Source: Maratus speciosus (Eukaryota > Arthropoda > Arachnida > Araneae > Salticidae). Taken from it: a stretch of DNA of 64,000 nt. Position 1 is the first letter of the stretch, and every line of letters starts with the position of its first letter. The notes under the pieces were generated by a model, which did not search any database, was not told the DNA's origin, and was given only the letters and a program-made list of their open reading frames with translations. The stretch lies in contig OZ010795.1 of the NCBI GenBank assembly GCA_963932465.1, positions 472,616,806 through 472,680,805 on the forward strand, in the 5' to 3' direction. This document shows, one piece after another, positions 23,842-35,413 of the stretch. The position numbers were made by a program, and so were the translations under genes.

Positions 23842-24400
23842 AACACTTTCCAACATATCCAGAATACTTTAACAAAACTCAGCCGTTTAATAAAGTACAG
23901 AAGATACCTAAATAAACATTTTAGAAAACGCATCAATCAAAATCAATTCAAAACCAAATTTTAACAACTGACACGTACACCTGGAAAGGTACTCCAGTTC
24001 TTTTGTGCAGCTCTGTATATGATCTATAGATTTGTGCAGATTCTACATAATATGCTAACATTTAGTTTAGTAAAAAAACGCATAACACAGTTGAAAATTA
24101 ACCTTCAGTAATTTTTACCAATAGACAGAAATGTATTAATTCTTTTGTACAGCCCAGTATATTGCATAGAGATTTTTATACATTCAATATATAAAGATGT
24201 AATTTAATTGAGGTAAAAACATGGTCAAAACTACCGAAATCACACTTCCCGAATTTACTAACCATAAGCAGCCATGTATTCAATCCTTAACATAGCCCTG
24301 TATATGATTTTATTTATATGCTACAAACACCTCTTACTATACTAAATGTTGATTAGCTTGAAAATGCATAGCTCAAATTAAAAAACACTTCTAAGCAATT
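23842..24400. mobile_element. Minisatellite element, family C, locus 2
   Basis: Starts AAACACTTTCCAACATATCC. The order of phrases is the same as at 22371 and 30123 (AGAAGATACCTAAATAAAC, GCAGCTCTGTATATGATC, ACACAGTTGAAAATTA, CAGCCCAGTATATTGC). No terminal hairpin is seen at its right. Confidence 0.6.
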
Positions 24401-25338
24401 CTCTCTCGTTCTCACAAGGAAGGTCTCCTTACTGGGCATACTCAGAATCTTTTGAAAAAAATACCAATCAAACTACTTATATATGTAATAAAGGATCTGT
24501 CAAATTTAGCGGCGGAATTACAGTAGAAAGTCTGTAAAAAAATAAAATACTTTCGAGGATTTGGCGCAAAAAGATGAAAGCATCACGCAATTTGGCGAGC
24601 AGTACTCTTCCTCGCCAAAAGCAAACGATTTTAATGCATCTGAAAATTGTTTATTGTTTTTTAGAATGCGCGGCTTTTAATTGTCTGAGCGAAGCGAAGG
24701 CTAATACTCAGCGAAATATTACTGTCCGGACACTTTACTACTACGATGGATATTAACGCCATGTCCTACTAAAAAAAAGGCCTAATAAAAACCTTTCGTC
24801 AAGCATAACTCAAAAAATATTTGTCGGATTTCGTTTCTGATTGCACCAGAAGGTACCTATGAGGGTCGCCTACTGAATGCACCTACTATGAAAAATAAGT
24901 TCCAAACCGTTTAAAAATTATATAGAAAAAACTCTTTAAAAAGCACAATTTATCTGCATACGTCACAGAAATTTGGTGTGCGTCACTTTCACCGGTTGAT
25001 GTTTTCGTAGACAACTGGTTTGAACACATGGAGCAAATAAAAAAAAAATACGCACGCAGTAATATTGAATAGATCAGTTTCAACCACGTGATCACAAACC
25101 TTGCAACAACCCGTGGCAACCAGTTTTGGTGGGCAAACAAATAATAATATAGTATTCCGTACCACGGTGACCGTTTTTAACCTGTTGTATAAAATCTGGC
25201 ATGTTGTATGACATACAATTGTGGATGATTAAAACAAAAGACATGAGTGTTTATTGATCCGGGAGGTTATCTTTCTCTGCATGTCTGTCTGTCTATCATA
25301 CAGCATGCAATTTTCTTGTAAAGGATGATATTATTATG
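24400..25338. other. Spacer, no gene recognised
   Basis: A segment around 24550-24620 carries 'TTTGGCG' phrases shared with 28.8-30.0 kb. The open frame at 24886-25140 (minus) and its complement show no family I can name. A GTCTGTCTGTC run lies near 25283 without an adjacent hairpin. Confidence 0.4.
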
Positions 25339-25684
25339 CAGTAAAACCTCCATAACGGACACACCCGATTAGTGGACACCTCAATTTAGCGGGCATTTTT
25401 TCGATTACCAACCCTTAAATAACTGTACATTCTTTACTCTCAGTAGCGGACACCTCCAAATAGAGGACAAATTCTGCCCTCCCGAGGTGTTCGCTATTCA
25501 GAAGTTTTACTGGTAAAACCTCCATAGCGGACACACCCGATTAGCGGATACCTCTATTTAGCGGGCATTTTTTCGATTAGCAACTCTTAAATAACTGTAC
25601 ATGTTTTACTTTCAGTAGCCGTCACCTCTAAATAGAGCACAAATTCTGCATTCTCGGGGTGTCCGCTATTCAGAGGTTTTACTG
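25339..25684. mobile_element. Two tandem pogo-type MITEs
   Basis: Two copies of about 172 bp lie head to tail and meet at 25510-25513. Each starts (CA)GTAAAACCTCCATA.CGGA and ends with the inverse (GAAGTTTTACTG / GAGGTTTTACTG). Their middles match closely ('GCGGGCATTTTTTCGATTA'). The CAGTAAAACCTC terminus is typical of pogo/Tigger-type elements. The copies are in the same orientation and share the junction. Confidence 0.85.
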
Positions 25685-25820
25685 TATATAATATTGATAA
25701 TTATTTTACAGGGCTGCACAAAAGAATAAAAATATATGAAACGAATATAAACTAAATTCGGGATTTGTAGATCGCTGACGGTAATGTAATTTTAGGATGT
25801 TGTTACAGTCATCCGCAGCA

Positions 25821-27035
25821 TGTTTTTAGAGTTTCGTTCACCTAACGAAACCCTACCTGTCTCACTCCTTTGTCTGTCTGTTTGTCCGTCTGTTACAGAG
25901 CCCGTTCTCAGAAACTATATATGTCGGAGACTTGAAAATTTGCATACTTATAGCTGAACACCACACATCAAACGGCAAATAATAAAATTTTGAAAAAGTC
26001 TAATATTTAACCCTCTGGGCTCTAACTTGTGTATTTTAAGCAATTTTTCTAACTCAGCCCCTAATTAAGTTGGATACATGAAAGTTTGCATACTTATAGC
26101 TGAACACTTGCGATAACCCGATAAATCATAAAATTTTGAAAAAATCATATTTAACCCACCGGTCTCTAACTTGTGTATTTTAAGCAATTTTTCTAACTCA
26201 GCCCCTAATTAAGTTGGAGACATGACATTTTGCATACTTATAGCTGAACACCTCACATCAAACGACAAATAATAATTTTTTTAAAAAGTCTAATATTTAA
26301 CCCTCTGGCATCTAACTTATGTATTTTAAACAATTTTTCTAACTCAGCCCCTAATTAAGTTGGAGACATGAAATTTCGCAAACTTATAGCTGAAATCCTC
26401 ACATCAAACGACAAATAATAAAATTTTGAAAAATGTCTGATATTTAACCCTCTGGGCTCTAACTTATGTGTTTTAAGCAATTTTTCTAACTCATCCCCTA
26501 ACTAAGTTGGAGACTTGAAAGTTTGCATACTTATAGCTGAACACTTGCGATAACACGATAAATCATAAAATTTTGAAAAAGTCATATTTAACCCTCCAGT
26601 CTTTAACTTCTGTATTTTAAGCAATTTTTCTAACTCAGCCCCTAATTAAGTTGGAGACATGAAATTTTGCATACTTATAACTGAACACCTCACATCAAAC
26701 GACAAATAATAAAATTTTGAAAAAGGTCTAATATTTAACCCTCTGGTCTCTAACTTGTGTATTTTAAGCAATTTTTCTAACTCAGCCCCTAATTAAGTTG
26801 GAGACATGAAAGTTTGCATACTTATAGTTGAACACTTGCGATAACACGATAAATCATAAAATTTTGAAAAAGTCATATTTAACCCTCCAGTCTCTAACTT
26901 CTGTATTTAAAGCAATTTTTCTAACCCAGCCTCTAATTATGTTGGAAACATAAAAATTTGCATACTTATAGCTGAACACCCCACATCAAACGACAAATAA
27001 TAAAATTTTGAAAAAATCTAATATTTAACCTCTAA
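25821..27035 (+). mobile_element. Hairpin/minisatellite element, family B
   Basis: TTTTTAGA precedes a perfect hairpin at 25831-25851 (GTTTCGTT / AACGAAAC). TGTCTGTCTGTTTGTCCGTC follows at about 25869, then eight units of about 145 bp (25930-27020) built on 'GCATACTTATAGCTGAACA'. Two unit types are interleaved in the order A B A A B A B A. Type A has 'CACATCAAACGACAAATAAT' and type B has 'CTTGCGATAACACGATAAAT'. The far terminal repeat was not found. Confidence 0.75.
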
Positions 27036-27119
27036 TATTTTGTCTCGCGCAATTTTTAAATTTAAACTGTTTTGCGATACTATTTTTTGTTCATTTTGCA
27101 TAATAAGTGTAATGTGACG

Positions 27120-27830
27120 TAATTTGTTCTATTTGAGATTTCTAACGCATTTTAATGAATTTATTTTACCTTATCCTCTCTCTTTTAAAATTCACATGTA
27201 AATATAGTTTTTATGGCGTAATTTCCAATAAGTGCCTGCTTTTTATACCTAATTATTTAATTCTAATTTGAAGGTTTTTTTCTGTTTATAATAGTAACGT
27301 GTAAATATTTTTTTATTTGAAGCAAACATTATTGTTTGCGCTGTTTATATAGTTGGCAACAGTTTAAATTAATACCATTTTCTAAAATATGTAAAAATTA
27401 TCTGTCAAAATGCTGAATAATTGAATTTAAAATAGCAATAAAACCTCAAAAAATGAGTCAAATTAAAAAAATTAATGAAATCTGCAGACCGGGATCTTCT
27501 ATTGAATAAAATGATCTAAAAATGATTAAATTCCCATGTATAGCTTTTGCTCTTATAATTTTTTTTAATTGAACGATTTTGTCCAACTTTAAGCATTAAA
27601 TATCTCTTAAAATAATTCTTCGATTTGAAAACTGTATGCATTAGTGTGTTGATCAAACATTTCGCTATAATACCACCGATTTTCATATATTTGTATGCAA
27701 TAGTTTTCTTAATATTAACGAAGAAAGACCTCCGGTCACAAAAAATTCAAAACCGGCGGCGGCGGCGGCGGCGGTGACAGCGTTAGTTACTTTTTATAGA
27801 ATAGAGAGATATATAAAACTAAAAACTTGT
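27120..27830. repeat. Dispersed repeat of about 0.75 kb, copy 2, with (GGC)n
   Basis: Diverged copy of 14940-15690. It ends with a GGC triplet run at about 27755-27775 and then 'GTGACAGCGTTAGTTACTTT', which matches the right end of copy 1. Non-coding; class unknown. Confidence 0.5.
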
Positions 27831-28089
27831 CTATCTGTCTGTTTGTAATTCTATAAAAAATCCACAATTTGGAAGCCAAAATTGTGAAGAGATGCGTACA
27901 TGTGTATTAAAACATGGCCGAGACAACTAAAGTAATCCGGAATCGAAATAACTTATAGTTAATTTTTAATTAATAAAAAACCACCAATTTAACAGCAATT
28001 TCTTATCAAATTTAAACATTTTTCGTTATAGCAGTTGCCAACAATTAAAAAACACAATAAAATTATTACTACAACAATTAATTTTCTAC

Positions 28090-28330
28090 TGCATTATTTC
28101 CACGTGAAAAATGAAAATGAAATAAATAGTTTGCCGAATTAAAAAAAAAAAAGGTGAATATTACGTCATAACTTTTCTATTGCAAGATATTCACGTGAAA
28201 TATGAAAATGAAATAAATGGTTTGACGAATTTAAATGAAAGTGAATGTAACTTCATAACTTTTCTATTTCAAGGTTTCCACGTGAAAGAGGAAAATATTA
28301 CGTCATATTGGAAATATAAAGGGCATGGTG
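28090..28330 (+). repeat. Short tandem repeat, about 90 bp unit
   Basis: Two to three imperfect units share 'TTCCACGTGAAA', 'ATGAAAATGAAATAAAT', 'GGTTTGACGAATT' and 'TACGTCATAACTTTTCTATT'. The open frame 28180-28377 is a by-product of the repeat. Confidence 0.6.
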
Positions 28331-28989
28331 GATATAGTATAACGTCATATGAGTGTGAAAAATGTATTGAAGCATGATAAAAACCCGATTAGGGAAATAT
28401 TGGCGTATTTTAACATTATTGATCCAATTATAAATTGAAATAAGTTCATTTATAGCTGTATTCTTTTGCGTCTGTTATATACATTTATACATTTTTATAT
28501 AGCGTTTTCATATGATTCATTCAACAACATTTCGACTGCTTTTTTTAATGTTTGTTTTGTGTTGTATGTTAAATTTTGAAATTGATTTTTCAGAACAAAC
28601 ATCCTTCAAATTCTGGGAAACGCCGGTACTTTAGTTTGTAACAGATAAATGGCTTTTGTATCTGTACATCTAATGCTAATACTATAAAGCGTTATCTATT
28701 TATATAAAATCCAAGTCTCTGTGTGTCCCTCACGATTCCGGTAGGACCGCCTCATTGAGATGAGTAATTGTGAAAATATACTAATGCAAGGTTACCACAG
28801 TAGCGCCAAATGTTAGCCAACTTTGTGACAGCTGGCTAATTTGGCGAAATTCACATTTAAAACCATTAATCTTTCATAAAGGAGGTCTCCGAAATTTAAT
28901 TTAAACTCCGCTCTTTTAAGATATTTTTTCGAAATCTATGAGGGAGAATTTAAAGTACATCTTTACATCTTCCTCCCGATGCTACTAAT

Positions 28990-31340
28990 AAAATAACCGC
29001 CAATAGCCGACGCTGTACTGTGTGAGCTCCTAACTGTGCGATTTTAATGTGCTTTAGGTACTTTTCCAGTATAGGTGCCTTGGCGAAAAAGGAAATTCGG
29101 CAACTTATTTTCCGGGAACCTATCCACTGTTTCATTTTATATACACACGCATTTTTTTCGATATTTATGCGATTTATTTAACATAAAAAAGCCGTTTCTC
29201 TAATTTTATACAGAAACAGATGTAATTTGTACATAAAAACATACATATAAATATACATATAAAATAAGCATATAAAACAAACAAAAACGCTCATCAAGTT
29301 TGTTTTCATAGCTGTTTATATGATTTGACAACAAATCTCGATATTTTCCCGTTATACGACCATGCCAAAATGTATGCTAATGTGCCAGTTATTTCAAAAT
29401 GCTAAAAGATATTTGTAATTTTATGCTAGCAGTTTAATATGAGTTTTATTTTATTGCTTTATTTTATAACACTTATTTGTTCACTTATTTTAAGTATATA
29501 TTTGTGATTTAATGAAATAGTTCGTAAAAGTCTGGAATTTTCAAATGTTATATTTTTTAAATGCTCACTTTAGTATCGACATGTTTTTTCTTTTATTTTT
29601 CAAATGCTTCAATTCACGTGATTTTCATTTTGCGCCCACTATTATGCTTGACGACAATGGTATCCGTATAACGGAAAAGTACCAAAATCTCACTTTCTGA
29701 TGCTCAAATTACACCAAGCTTAAAAAAAAACGCCAAAGCCCCTACAGTGGAAAAATACCAAACTGTCTATTATTTTGCGCTAGCTGTGTTATAGTTTGTA
29801 CTATATGCAAGTGGGTTGGAGCGAAGAGTTTAAACATTGAATATTAAAGTTTCGGCACAGATGTCATTGGCGCGATGTTTTTCTGACGCCAATGCCATAC
29901 ACACAACGGGTACTTAACTGGCCCCAAAGTGTCGTTATTTTGCTTGATATGGTAACTCGGATGTTGTTGTTTATGCTGTTGATGTTTTCGCCAAATTGGC
30001 GTATATGACAACTGTGCCAAAGTTTCTATAAAACAGTATAAGACTAAAAAAATTTAAGAATAAAATAAATTCAAAATAAGACTAAAGAAGAAAGATAAAT
30101 CATGCGTTAAGCATAGAATATGAAACACTTTCCAACACATCCTGAATGCTTTAACAAAACTTCGTTATTTGAGGAAATCAGGTAAATAAGATAACTAAGT
30201 AAACATTTTAGAAGACGCATAAAATATTTTAAAAATTGATTTCAGCAGTTACCGTCCATATCCAATAGTATCGTTATTACATGCCACTATTTAGCCAAAA
30301 TTTAATTTAAACTACTCTTAAAACTACTGAAATCACATTTCCAGATATTATCATCCATAGACGGTTATGTATCCAATTCTTTGCGTGACCCTGTATATCA
30401 TTTTATCTATATTCTACAAACATTTCTTAGTAAACTAAATGCAGTTCAGCGTAAAAATGCATAACTCCTTTAAAAACCACCTTTAAGCAATTTACTCTCA
30501 TACTCAGTAACCCTTACGAATTATTTTGTGTAGCCCTGCATATGAACTGTAGCATTTATGCACACAGTATAGTATGCATAAATGTAGTGAAACATAAAAA
30601 CGCATATCATAATTAAAAATGCATTTCTAGCAATCATTGCTTATGTACAATACTTCGGAGAAAAGTTTCTTGGCGAGAAAGAAGTTTGCCAACGTATTTT
30701 TTGACAACCTATTTACTGCTTCATACTCACAAGCAATTTTTCCATATGTATGCAATTTATTTAATATAAAAAAAAGCTATTTACTCATTTTTATAAAGAA
30801 ACAGTAGTAATTTTTGCAGATCTCATATACGCATCGGGGTTGGCATGTTTTTTCTCTGACGCCAATTTGGCAGAAATCTCGCTTTCGAATACCAGTTACT
30901 TATATATTTTTAAATTATTTGCTATCATTTTGAAAAGGAAATAACTATAAATAAATAAAAGTTTGATTAATAATTATAGAACAAAACAGTTTATATAATT
31001 AAAAACAGAAAATAAAAGTAAATAAACAATTTATTAATAAATAAAAAACAATAGCCGGGTTACCATAGCAGGCAAAATAACACCATATTGGCGCCAGTTA
31101 GGTATCCCGGTTCATATCTGAAATCTGTGTGTAATTTGTATTATAAAAAAATATTATATATATTTAGAAACTAATTTTTCTATGTATATAAGTGCATATA
31201 TAAACAAAAATAAAAGTTCATTAGATTTGTTTTCATAGCTGTTTATATATTTTGGCAACATATCTCACTTTCTGATACCCGAATTGCGTCAAGCTTTTTT
31301 TAAAAATGCTCTATAATGGGAAAGTACCTATATAAATAAT
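28990..31340. repeat. Diverged direct repeats rich in 'TTTGGCG' phrases
   Basis: Segments near 29044-29250 and 30655-30800 match ('CTTGGCGA', 'CAACTTATTTT' / 'CAACGTATTTT', 'ATGCGATTTATTTAA' / 'ATGCAATTTATTTAA', 'AGAAACAG'). Segments at 29290-29340 and 31215-31265 match ('TTGTTTTCATAGCTGTTTAT'), and so do 29690 and 31265 ('CTCACTTTCTGAT'). No coding region. A large non-autonomous repeat or segmental duplication are both possible. Confidence 0.45.
30118..30620. mobile_element. Minisatellite element, family C, locus 3
   Basis: Starts TATGAAACACTTTCCAACAC and carries GAATGCTTTAACAAAACTTC, AACATTTTAGAAGACGCATA and tandem phrases GACCCTGTATATC / GCCCTGCATATGAACT. It is nested within the direct-repeat region. 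No hairpin end seen. Confidence 0.6.
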
Positions 31341-31529
31341 TAACAGAAATAACCAATTATACAAACAAAAACTTTTTATTTCGAGATCAAAGCATGGTTT
31401 TTAATTTCAATTAAAAATACATATATCCTTGGATAATTTCAGTTGAAATTAGGTTCAGAGCTTAACACTAGAACGCCCGCTACCATTTTCCCCCTAGAAC
31501 GCCAGCGGGAGTCGTTTCGACTCCTGTCT

Positions 31530-32190
31530 CTTTTAAAAGAGAAAAAATAACGAAACGCATAGAAATGAATAGAAGAGTGTAAATATCAAGCAGGACGGTC
31601 GTTCTGCCAAGCCAAGCTGAAAAAAAATGCTAACCTCGCCAAACAAACAAACGCCAAGAATAAAACGCAAGACACCGTAACTGCTTATTATACTGATGAC
31701 AACTTCTCCATGTAAAATCAACCAAACATGCCAGCGTAAAATTTCCCATATCAAAAGAACCAATCATCGCAGAAAAATAAAGCCAAAACCAGAATGACCT
31801 AATGGAAAATATCTTCAATTTGAGACCAAATGCATCCTCATAAATTAATTATAAACAGAGATATAGATTTTTTAAAATAACGTCGAGATATTGAAAATGA
31901 TCGATTTATTTTCTTCGTCACAATTTATGGTTCAATCAAGGTAGAGACTTAAATAATGGACATAAAAAAATAAGGATTGCATTTTTGGACAGATATTTAC
32001 TCAATCTACGTGCTTTTGTAAAATTCAGCTTTAAAAACACAAATTTTATATTCTTAATTAGCGAAAAACTGTTAATTAATTTTAAAGTTTATAAATTATG
32101 CCAAACAGCGATAAACCCGCCAAATCATTTTAGAAGTCTTTTAAATTTTTTTATATTATCCTTTTGCATTGATTTCATCGAAGAAAACTA
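31530..32190. other. Inner flank of the piggyBac left end, no gene recognised
   Basis: AT-rich sequence after the left piggyBac end. Open frames at 31.5-31.8 kb (minus) and 31985-32299 (plus) resemble no family, and the second runs into a MITE. No repeat partner was found. Confidence 0.45.
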
Positions 32191-32191
32191 T

Positions 32192-32289
32192 GGCCGAGAT
32201 CCAGATAGATTTTTCGCTGTTAGCGAAATGAGTTTGACCAATCAGAAGCCAGAATGTTTGAGAATTTTTGCTGCTTCTGGATCCCGGCC
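32192..32289. mobile_element. MITE 'GGCCGGGATCC' family, copy 1
   Basis: About 98 bp with ends GGCCGAGATCCAGATAG and CTGGATCCCGGCC, and the internal hairpin TTTTTCGCTGTTAGCGAAA. 'GACCAATCAGAAGCC' follows. The flanking TAT on both sides may be the target duplication. Confidence 0.75.
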
Positions 32290-32356
32290 TATGTCATAAA
32301 AGTTTTGAGTCATTTTCTTAGTGCCATGGATGAAGTGCAATGTTTACAGAAATTTA

Positions 32357-32512
32357 GGCTGGGATCCAGATGGATTTTTCGCTGTTAGCGAAACGAGATT
32401 CACCAATCAATAGCCTGCATTGCTGCAAACAGCGAAAAGTTCGCAAAAGTGCAAGCTTCTGATTAATGAATCTCGTTTCGCTGACAGCGAAAAATCTATC
32501 TAGATTGCGGCC
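32357..32512. mobile_element. MITE 'GGCCGGGATCC' family, copy 2
   Basis: Starts GGCTGGGATCCAGATGG and ends CTAGATTGCGGCC. The internal hairpin TTTTTCGCTGTTAGCGAAA is followed by an inverted copy TTTCGCTGACAGCGAAAAA. It is a longer, more palindromic form than copy 1. Confidence 0.75.
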
Positions 32513-32729
32513 AATTATGTTGAACACAATCTTGCATTTCCACATCCAGGAAGGGTATTGATGTCATAACAACAGTGCGTATTCGAAACTATTTAAGGCA
32601 TTGATTCTGAACTCCTTTGCTATACATTTCAATATTAAAGAAGTTGTTGTTTCAATAGTTTTAGTACTTTTCTCTATTGCTCACTCTAAAACACGAATAT
32701 CGAAATTAAACCAACAGCGCTCAGAAACT

Positions 32730-33041
32730 ATAGCGCCTAGAATATATAGTGTTGAAATCGGCTAACCCTGTAATACTTAAAAAAGCGCTAAAATATTGTA
32801 TCCCTTAAATGTGCAATGATACTGCTGTAATATGCAGATCGCAGCGGCATCCGCAGGATATTTTCTACAACTGCAAGAAATTGCTAGTCTATACAATGTG
32901 ATAATAGTAATACGAAAATCCCACAGATGTCGCTGCGATCGACACTTGAAATTTTAGCAGTATCGTCGCACATTTAAGGGATACAAATTTTTAGAACTGT
33001 TTGGATAGCATATTTCCACACTAGGTATTCTAGGCGCTGTA
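32730..33041. mobile_element. MITE 'AGCGYCTAGA' family, copy 1 (complete)
   Basis: Ends TAGCGCCTAGAATATATAG and its inverse near 33041 (TATTCTAGGCGCTGTA). The arms fold back through 'GTATCCCTTAAATGTGC' and 'GATCGCAGCGGCATC' / 'GATGTCGCTGCGATC'. Non-coding. Confidence 0.75.
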
Positions 33042-33286
33042 TCAGAAACAACGCCATAACAGAGAGCCTTTATACATAAGAGTGGTGATATATGCACAGG
33101 AGACATGCTCATTTCAAGCTTTTGTCGAAAGTACGGCAGTCCGATTTCTTGAATAGAGGATATTCAATCTACGTTATGATCACATGGTCAAGGCATGAAC
33201 GTCTAGCGTAAAGAAGGGAAGGCTCCGTCTACGTAATGTAAATCCCAGCTAGCCAAGGAAACAGTTCATGGGAGAAAGCAGTAGTA

Positions 33287-33446
33287 CACTGTTAAAAATA
33301 TCGTGAAAAATTGCCTCTGTTTTTAAAGGCTATCTGTATTCTGACCAATGAGAACGCTTCATAGGCGTTTATGTAGCGTTCTCATTGGTCAGAAAATAGA
33401 GAACCTGTAAGAACCGAGGTAATTTTTCACGATATTTTTAACAGTC
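33287..33446. mobile_element. TA-flanked palindromic MITE (160 bp)
   Basis: TA at 33285-33286 and 33447-33448 flank ends CACTGTTAAAAATATCGTG and GACTGTTAAAAATATCGTG (other strand). The centre is paired by ATTCTGACCAATGAGAACGC and its inverse. Tc1/mariner-type non-autonomous element. Confidence 0.85.
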
Positions 33447-33449
33447 TAG

Positions 33450-33788
33450 TTTCCTGTTTCCCTTCTATCAGTTAGAAATTCTTTGGGTAAATTACCGGTA
33501 CCACGTGACTTTTTCAGCCTCGAACCCATATTTGGAATATCCATTATTAGAAGATACGCGCATGGACGATCTCTATTAGACTATGGAAATAATTCAGCAT
33601 GCATTAACCTGGCGATAATGGCATGCTCGTAAAGAACTGTAACGATTTGTTTTTATCACTTTTAGCAATAAACATTTATTGGCCGTATGTCGCTACTTCG
33701 TTATAGAGACACACTTGTTCCGAATTAGATCCCGGCCTTAATGTATCAAAATACAGAGTTTGCTTTCTGTACTATTCCTGAGCTCAGT
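33450..33788. other. Spacer, with truncated MITE end
   Basis: No gene recognised. 'GATCCCGGCC' at 33727-33736 looks like a lone right end of the GGCCGGGATCC family. Confidence 0.4.
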
Positions 33789-34196
33789 TATAGCGTCTAG
33801 AAATATAGGCCGGTATCCAGGTACAATTTTGCAAACAGTGAAAAGTTAGCAAAAATTCTGGCTTCTGATTGGTCAATCTCGTTACGATAACACAGAAAAA
33901 TCTACCTAGATCACGGTCACAGTGTGGAAACCGGCTATTCCAGTAATTCTTTAAAAAGTGCTAAAAATTGAATCCCATAAATATTGAAAAATACTGAATG
34001 ACAAATGTCGATAGGAGCAACATTTTCTAGATCTTCTCTGAGCGAAACATTTTCTTTTGAAATAGTTATGTTGGAATTACCATATGTCGCTGTAATCGAC
34101 ATTCGTCGTTCAGCCTCGTTCAACATTTATGGGATACAATTTTTAGCACTTTTTTAATAAGCCGATTTTTAAACTATATCTTCTAGAAACTATAGT
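33789..34196. mobile_element. MITE 'AGCGYCTAGA' family, copy 2, with nested MITE
   Basis: Starts TATAGCGTCTAGAAATAT. It is interrupted at about 33808-33918 by copy 3 of the GGCCGGGATCC family, then continues GTGTGGAAACCGGCTATTCC and folds back to end CTTCTAGAAACTATAG. The interior matches copy 1 (AAAAAGTGCTAAAAATTG, ATATGTCGCTGTAATCGAC). Confidence 0.7.
33808..33918. mobile_element. MITE 'GGCCGGGATCC' family, copy 3 (nested)
   Basis: Starts GGCCGGTATCCAGGTAC and ends CTAGATCACGGTC, with 'CTTCTGATTGGTCAATCTCG' inside. It splits the host MITE of the other family, which gives the insertion order. Confidence 0.7.
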
Positions 34197-34199
34197 TCC

Positions 34200-34691
34200 G
34201 TTATAGCGACTAGATTATATGTTGTAGAAATCGCCTATCCCAGCAATACTTAAAAAAGCGCGAAAGTATTGAATCCCTTAAATGTACAACGATGTCGAAT
34301 TCCAAACAGTCATTTGCATCGACATCTGCAGGATATTTTTTAAAGAAGGAGACATGTGTAATGCACCGCTACAGCGTCTAGAATACATAATGTGGAAATT
34401 TGCTATCCAAGAACCGCTAAAAAGTGTATCCCTTAAATGTGCACTGACGCTGAAATCCAGGGAGATTATCGCAGCGACATCTGCTATATATTTTCAAATT
34501 TCAAAGTAAACATCGTATTATTACAGCGGGTTTGACGCCAAGCACACAGGTCAAATGTAAGTTAATAAAACGTTTTAAAAAAATGTTACAGCGTCTAGAC
34601 CAAATTGTCTTGGAGTTTTGGGAAATATCCTGCAGATATCGCTGTGATCGACTGATTGGATTTCGACACTATATATTCTAGACGCTGTAGC
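34200..34691. repeat. Partial copies 3-5 of the 'AGCGYCTAGA' MITE family
   Basis: Three incomplete copies lie end to end: 34200-34369 (TAGCGACTAGATTATATG), 34370-34510 (ACAGCGTCTAGAATACATAA) and 34586-34691 (ACAGCGTCTAGACC to TATTCTAGACGCTGTA). All carry 'CGACATCTGC', 'GCAGATATCGC' or a similar block. The last has both ends but lost most of its interior. Confidence 0.65.
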
Positions 34692-35095
34692 GCCGCGGTA
34701 GCCTGTCCTTTTTCGTTTGCCTCGAAGTAGATGACGTCATTTGAAGCTGTTCCTAAGTGTGGAGTTGATTATCTGTACACGGCAATGGACACAAAAAAAA
34801 ATCGGCGCACCGCTTTGTACTAATCATCGTGTAAAGATGATCCAACTCCGTGTGACTTTTAAACGTCATAAACTGGCCTATTATGTCATTGGTCACGCTA
34901 ACACCCTCCCCCTTGCGTCCGCCATATATAGCTGCATCTTGCTATGGAGACTGCTAAATGGGCTGCTATCGGTCAAAATCAAGAGAGAAAAGGGCAGAAG
35001 AGGAGGAAAGAACTCGTTTTCTTTATGTAGTTTTTCACACGGGAAGATTGACATGTCTGCTCCTCTCCTTTCATAGCTTCATGGTGGTGAAATAA
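34692..35095. other. GC-richer unique segment, no gene recognised
   Basis: Slightly GC-richer than its surroundings, with two ATGACGTCA/TGACGTCAT-like sites near 34730. The open frame 34741-35076 (111 codons) has a basic, low-complexity C-terminal half and no family resemblance; I do not call it a gene. Confidence 0.4.
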
Positions 35096-35098
35096 ACA

Positions 35099-35296
35099 AA
35101 CGCCCCTTAAATATTTGAGAAAGTCTTGACACGCGTCACAAAAACATCACACAAAGCAGGCAAAGCAAAGGAACAAAATCATTCATTGGCTCGTGGATAT
35201 GAACGAGCCAATGAATGATTTTTCTTCTTTGTTTTGCCTGCATTGTGTGATATTTTCCTGACTTGTCAAGGCTTTCTCGAATATGTAAAGGACGTT
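35099..35296. mobile_element. Palindromic MITE (about 198 bp)
   Basis: Arms share GAGAAAGTCTTGACA (left) / TTGTCAAGGCTTTCTCGAAT (right), 'CAAAGCAGGCAAAGCAAAG' and a perfect centre AATCATTCATTGGCTCGT. End positions approximate. Confidence 0.75.
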
Positions 35297-35301
35297 GAAT
35301 A

Positions 35302-35413
35302 GACCGGGATCAAGATAGATTTCACGCTATTAGCGCGATGAGATTGCTCAATCAGAAGCCTGCATTTTAGAAAACTTTTTTTATGTTTGCAGTAAACACT
35401 CTGGATCCCGGAC
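35302..35413. mobile_element. MITE 'GGCCGGGATCC' family, copy 4
   Basis: Starts GACCGGGATCAAGATAG, has CACGCTATTAGCGCGATGAG in place of the usual hairpin, then 'CAATCAGAAGCCTGCATTTT', and ends CTGGATCCCGGAC. Confidence 0.7.

Noticed and set aside
24886..25140. 84-codon frame beginning MFAHQNW
   Set aside because: Neither this frame nor its complement matches a family I can name; no flanking repeat structure.
25930..27020. CRISPR-like array
   Set aside because: Units of about 145 bp repeat in full without unique spacers; this is a minisatellite in an animal genome.
28180..28377. 65-codon open frame
   Set aside because: Made of a short tandem repeat; no codon conservation seen.
34741..35076. 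111-codon open frame with basic stretch
   Set aside because: No recognisable domain, no upstream or downstream gene structure, and surrounded by MITEs; could be chance.
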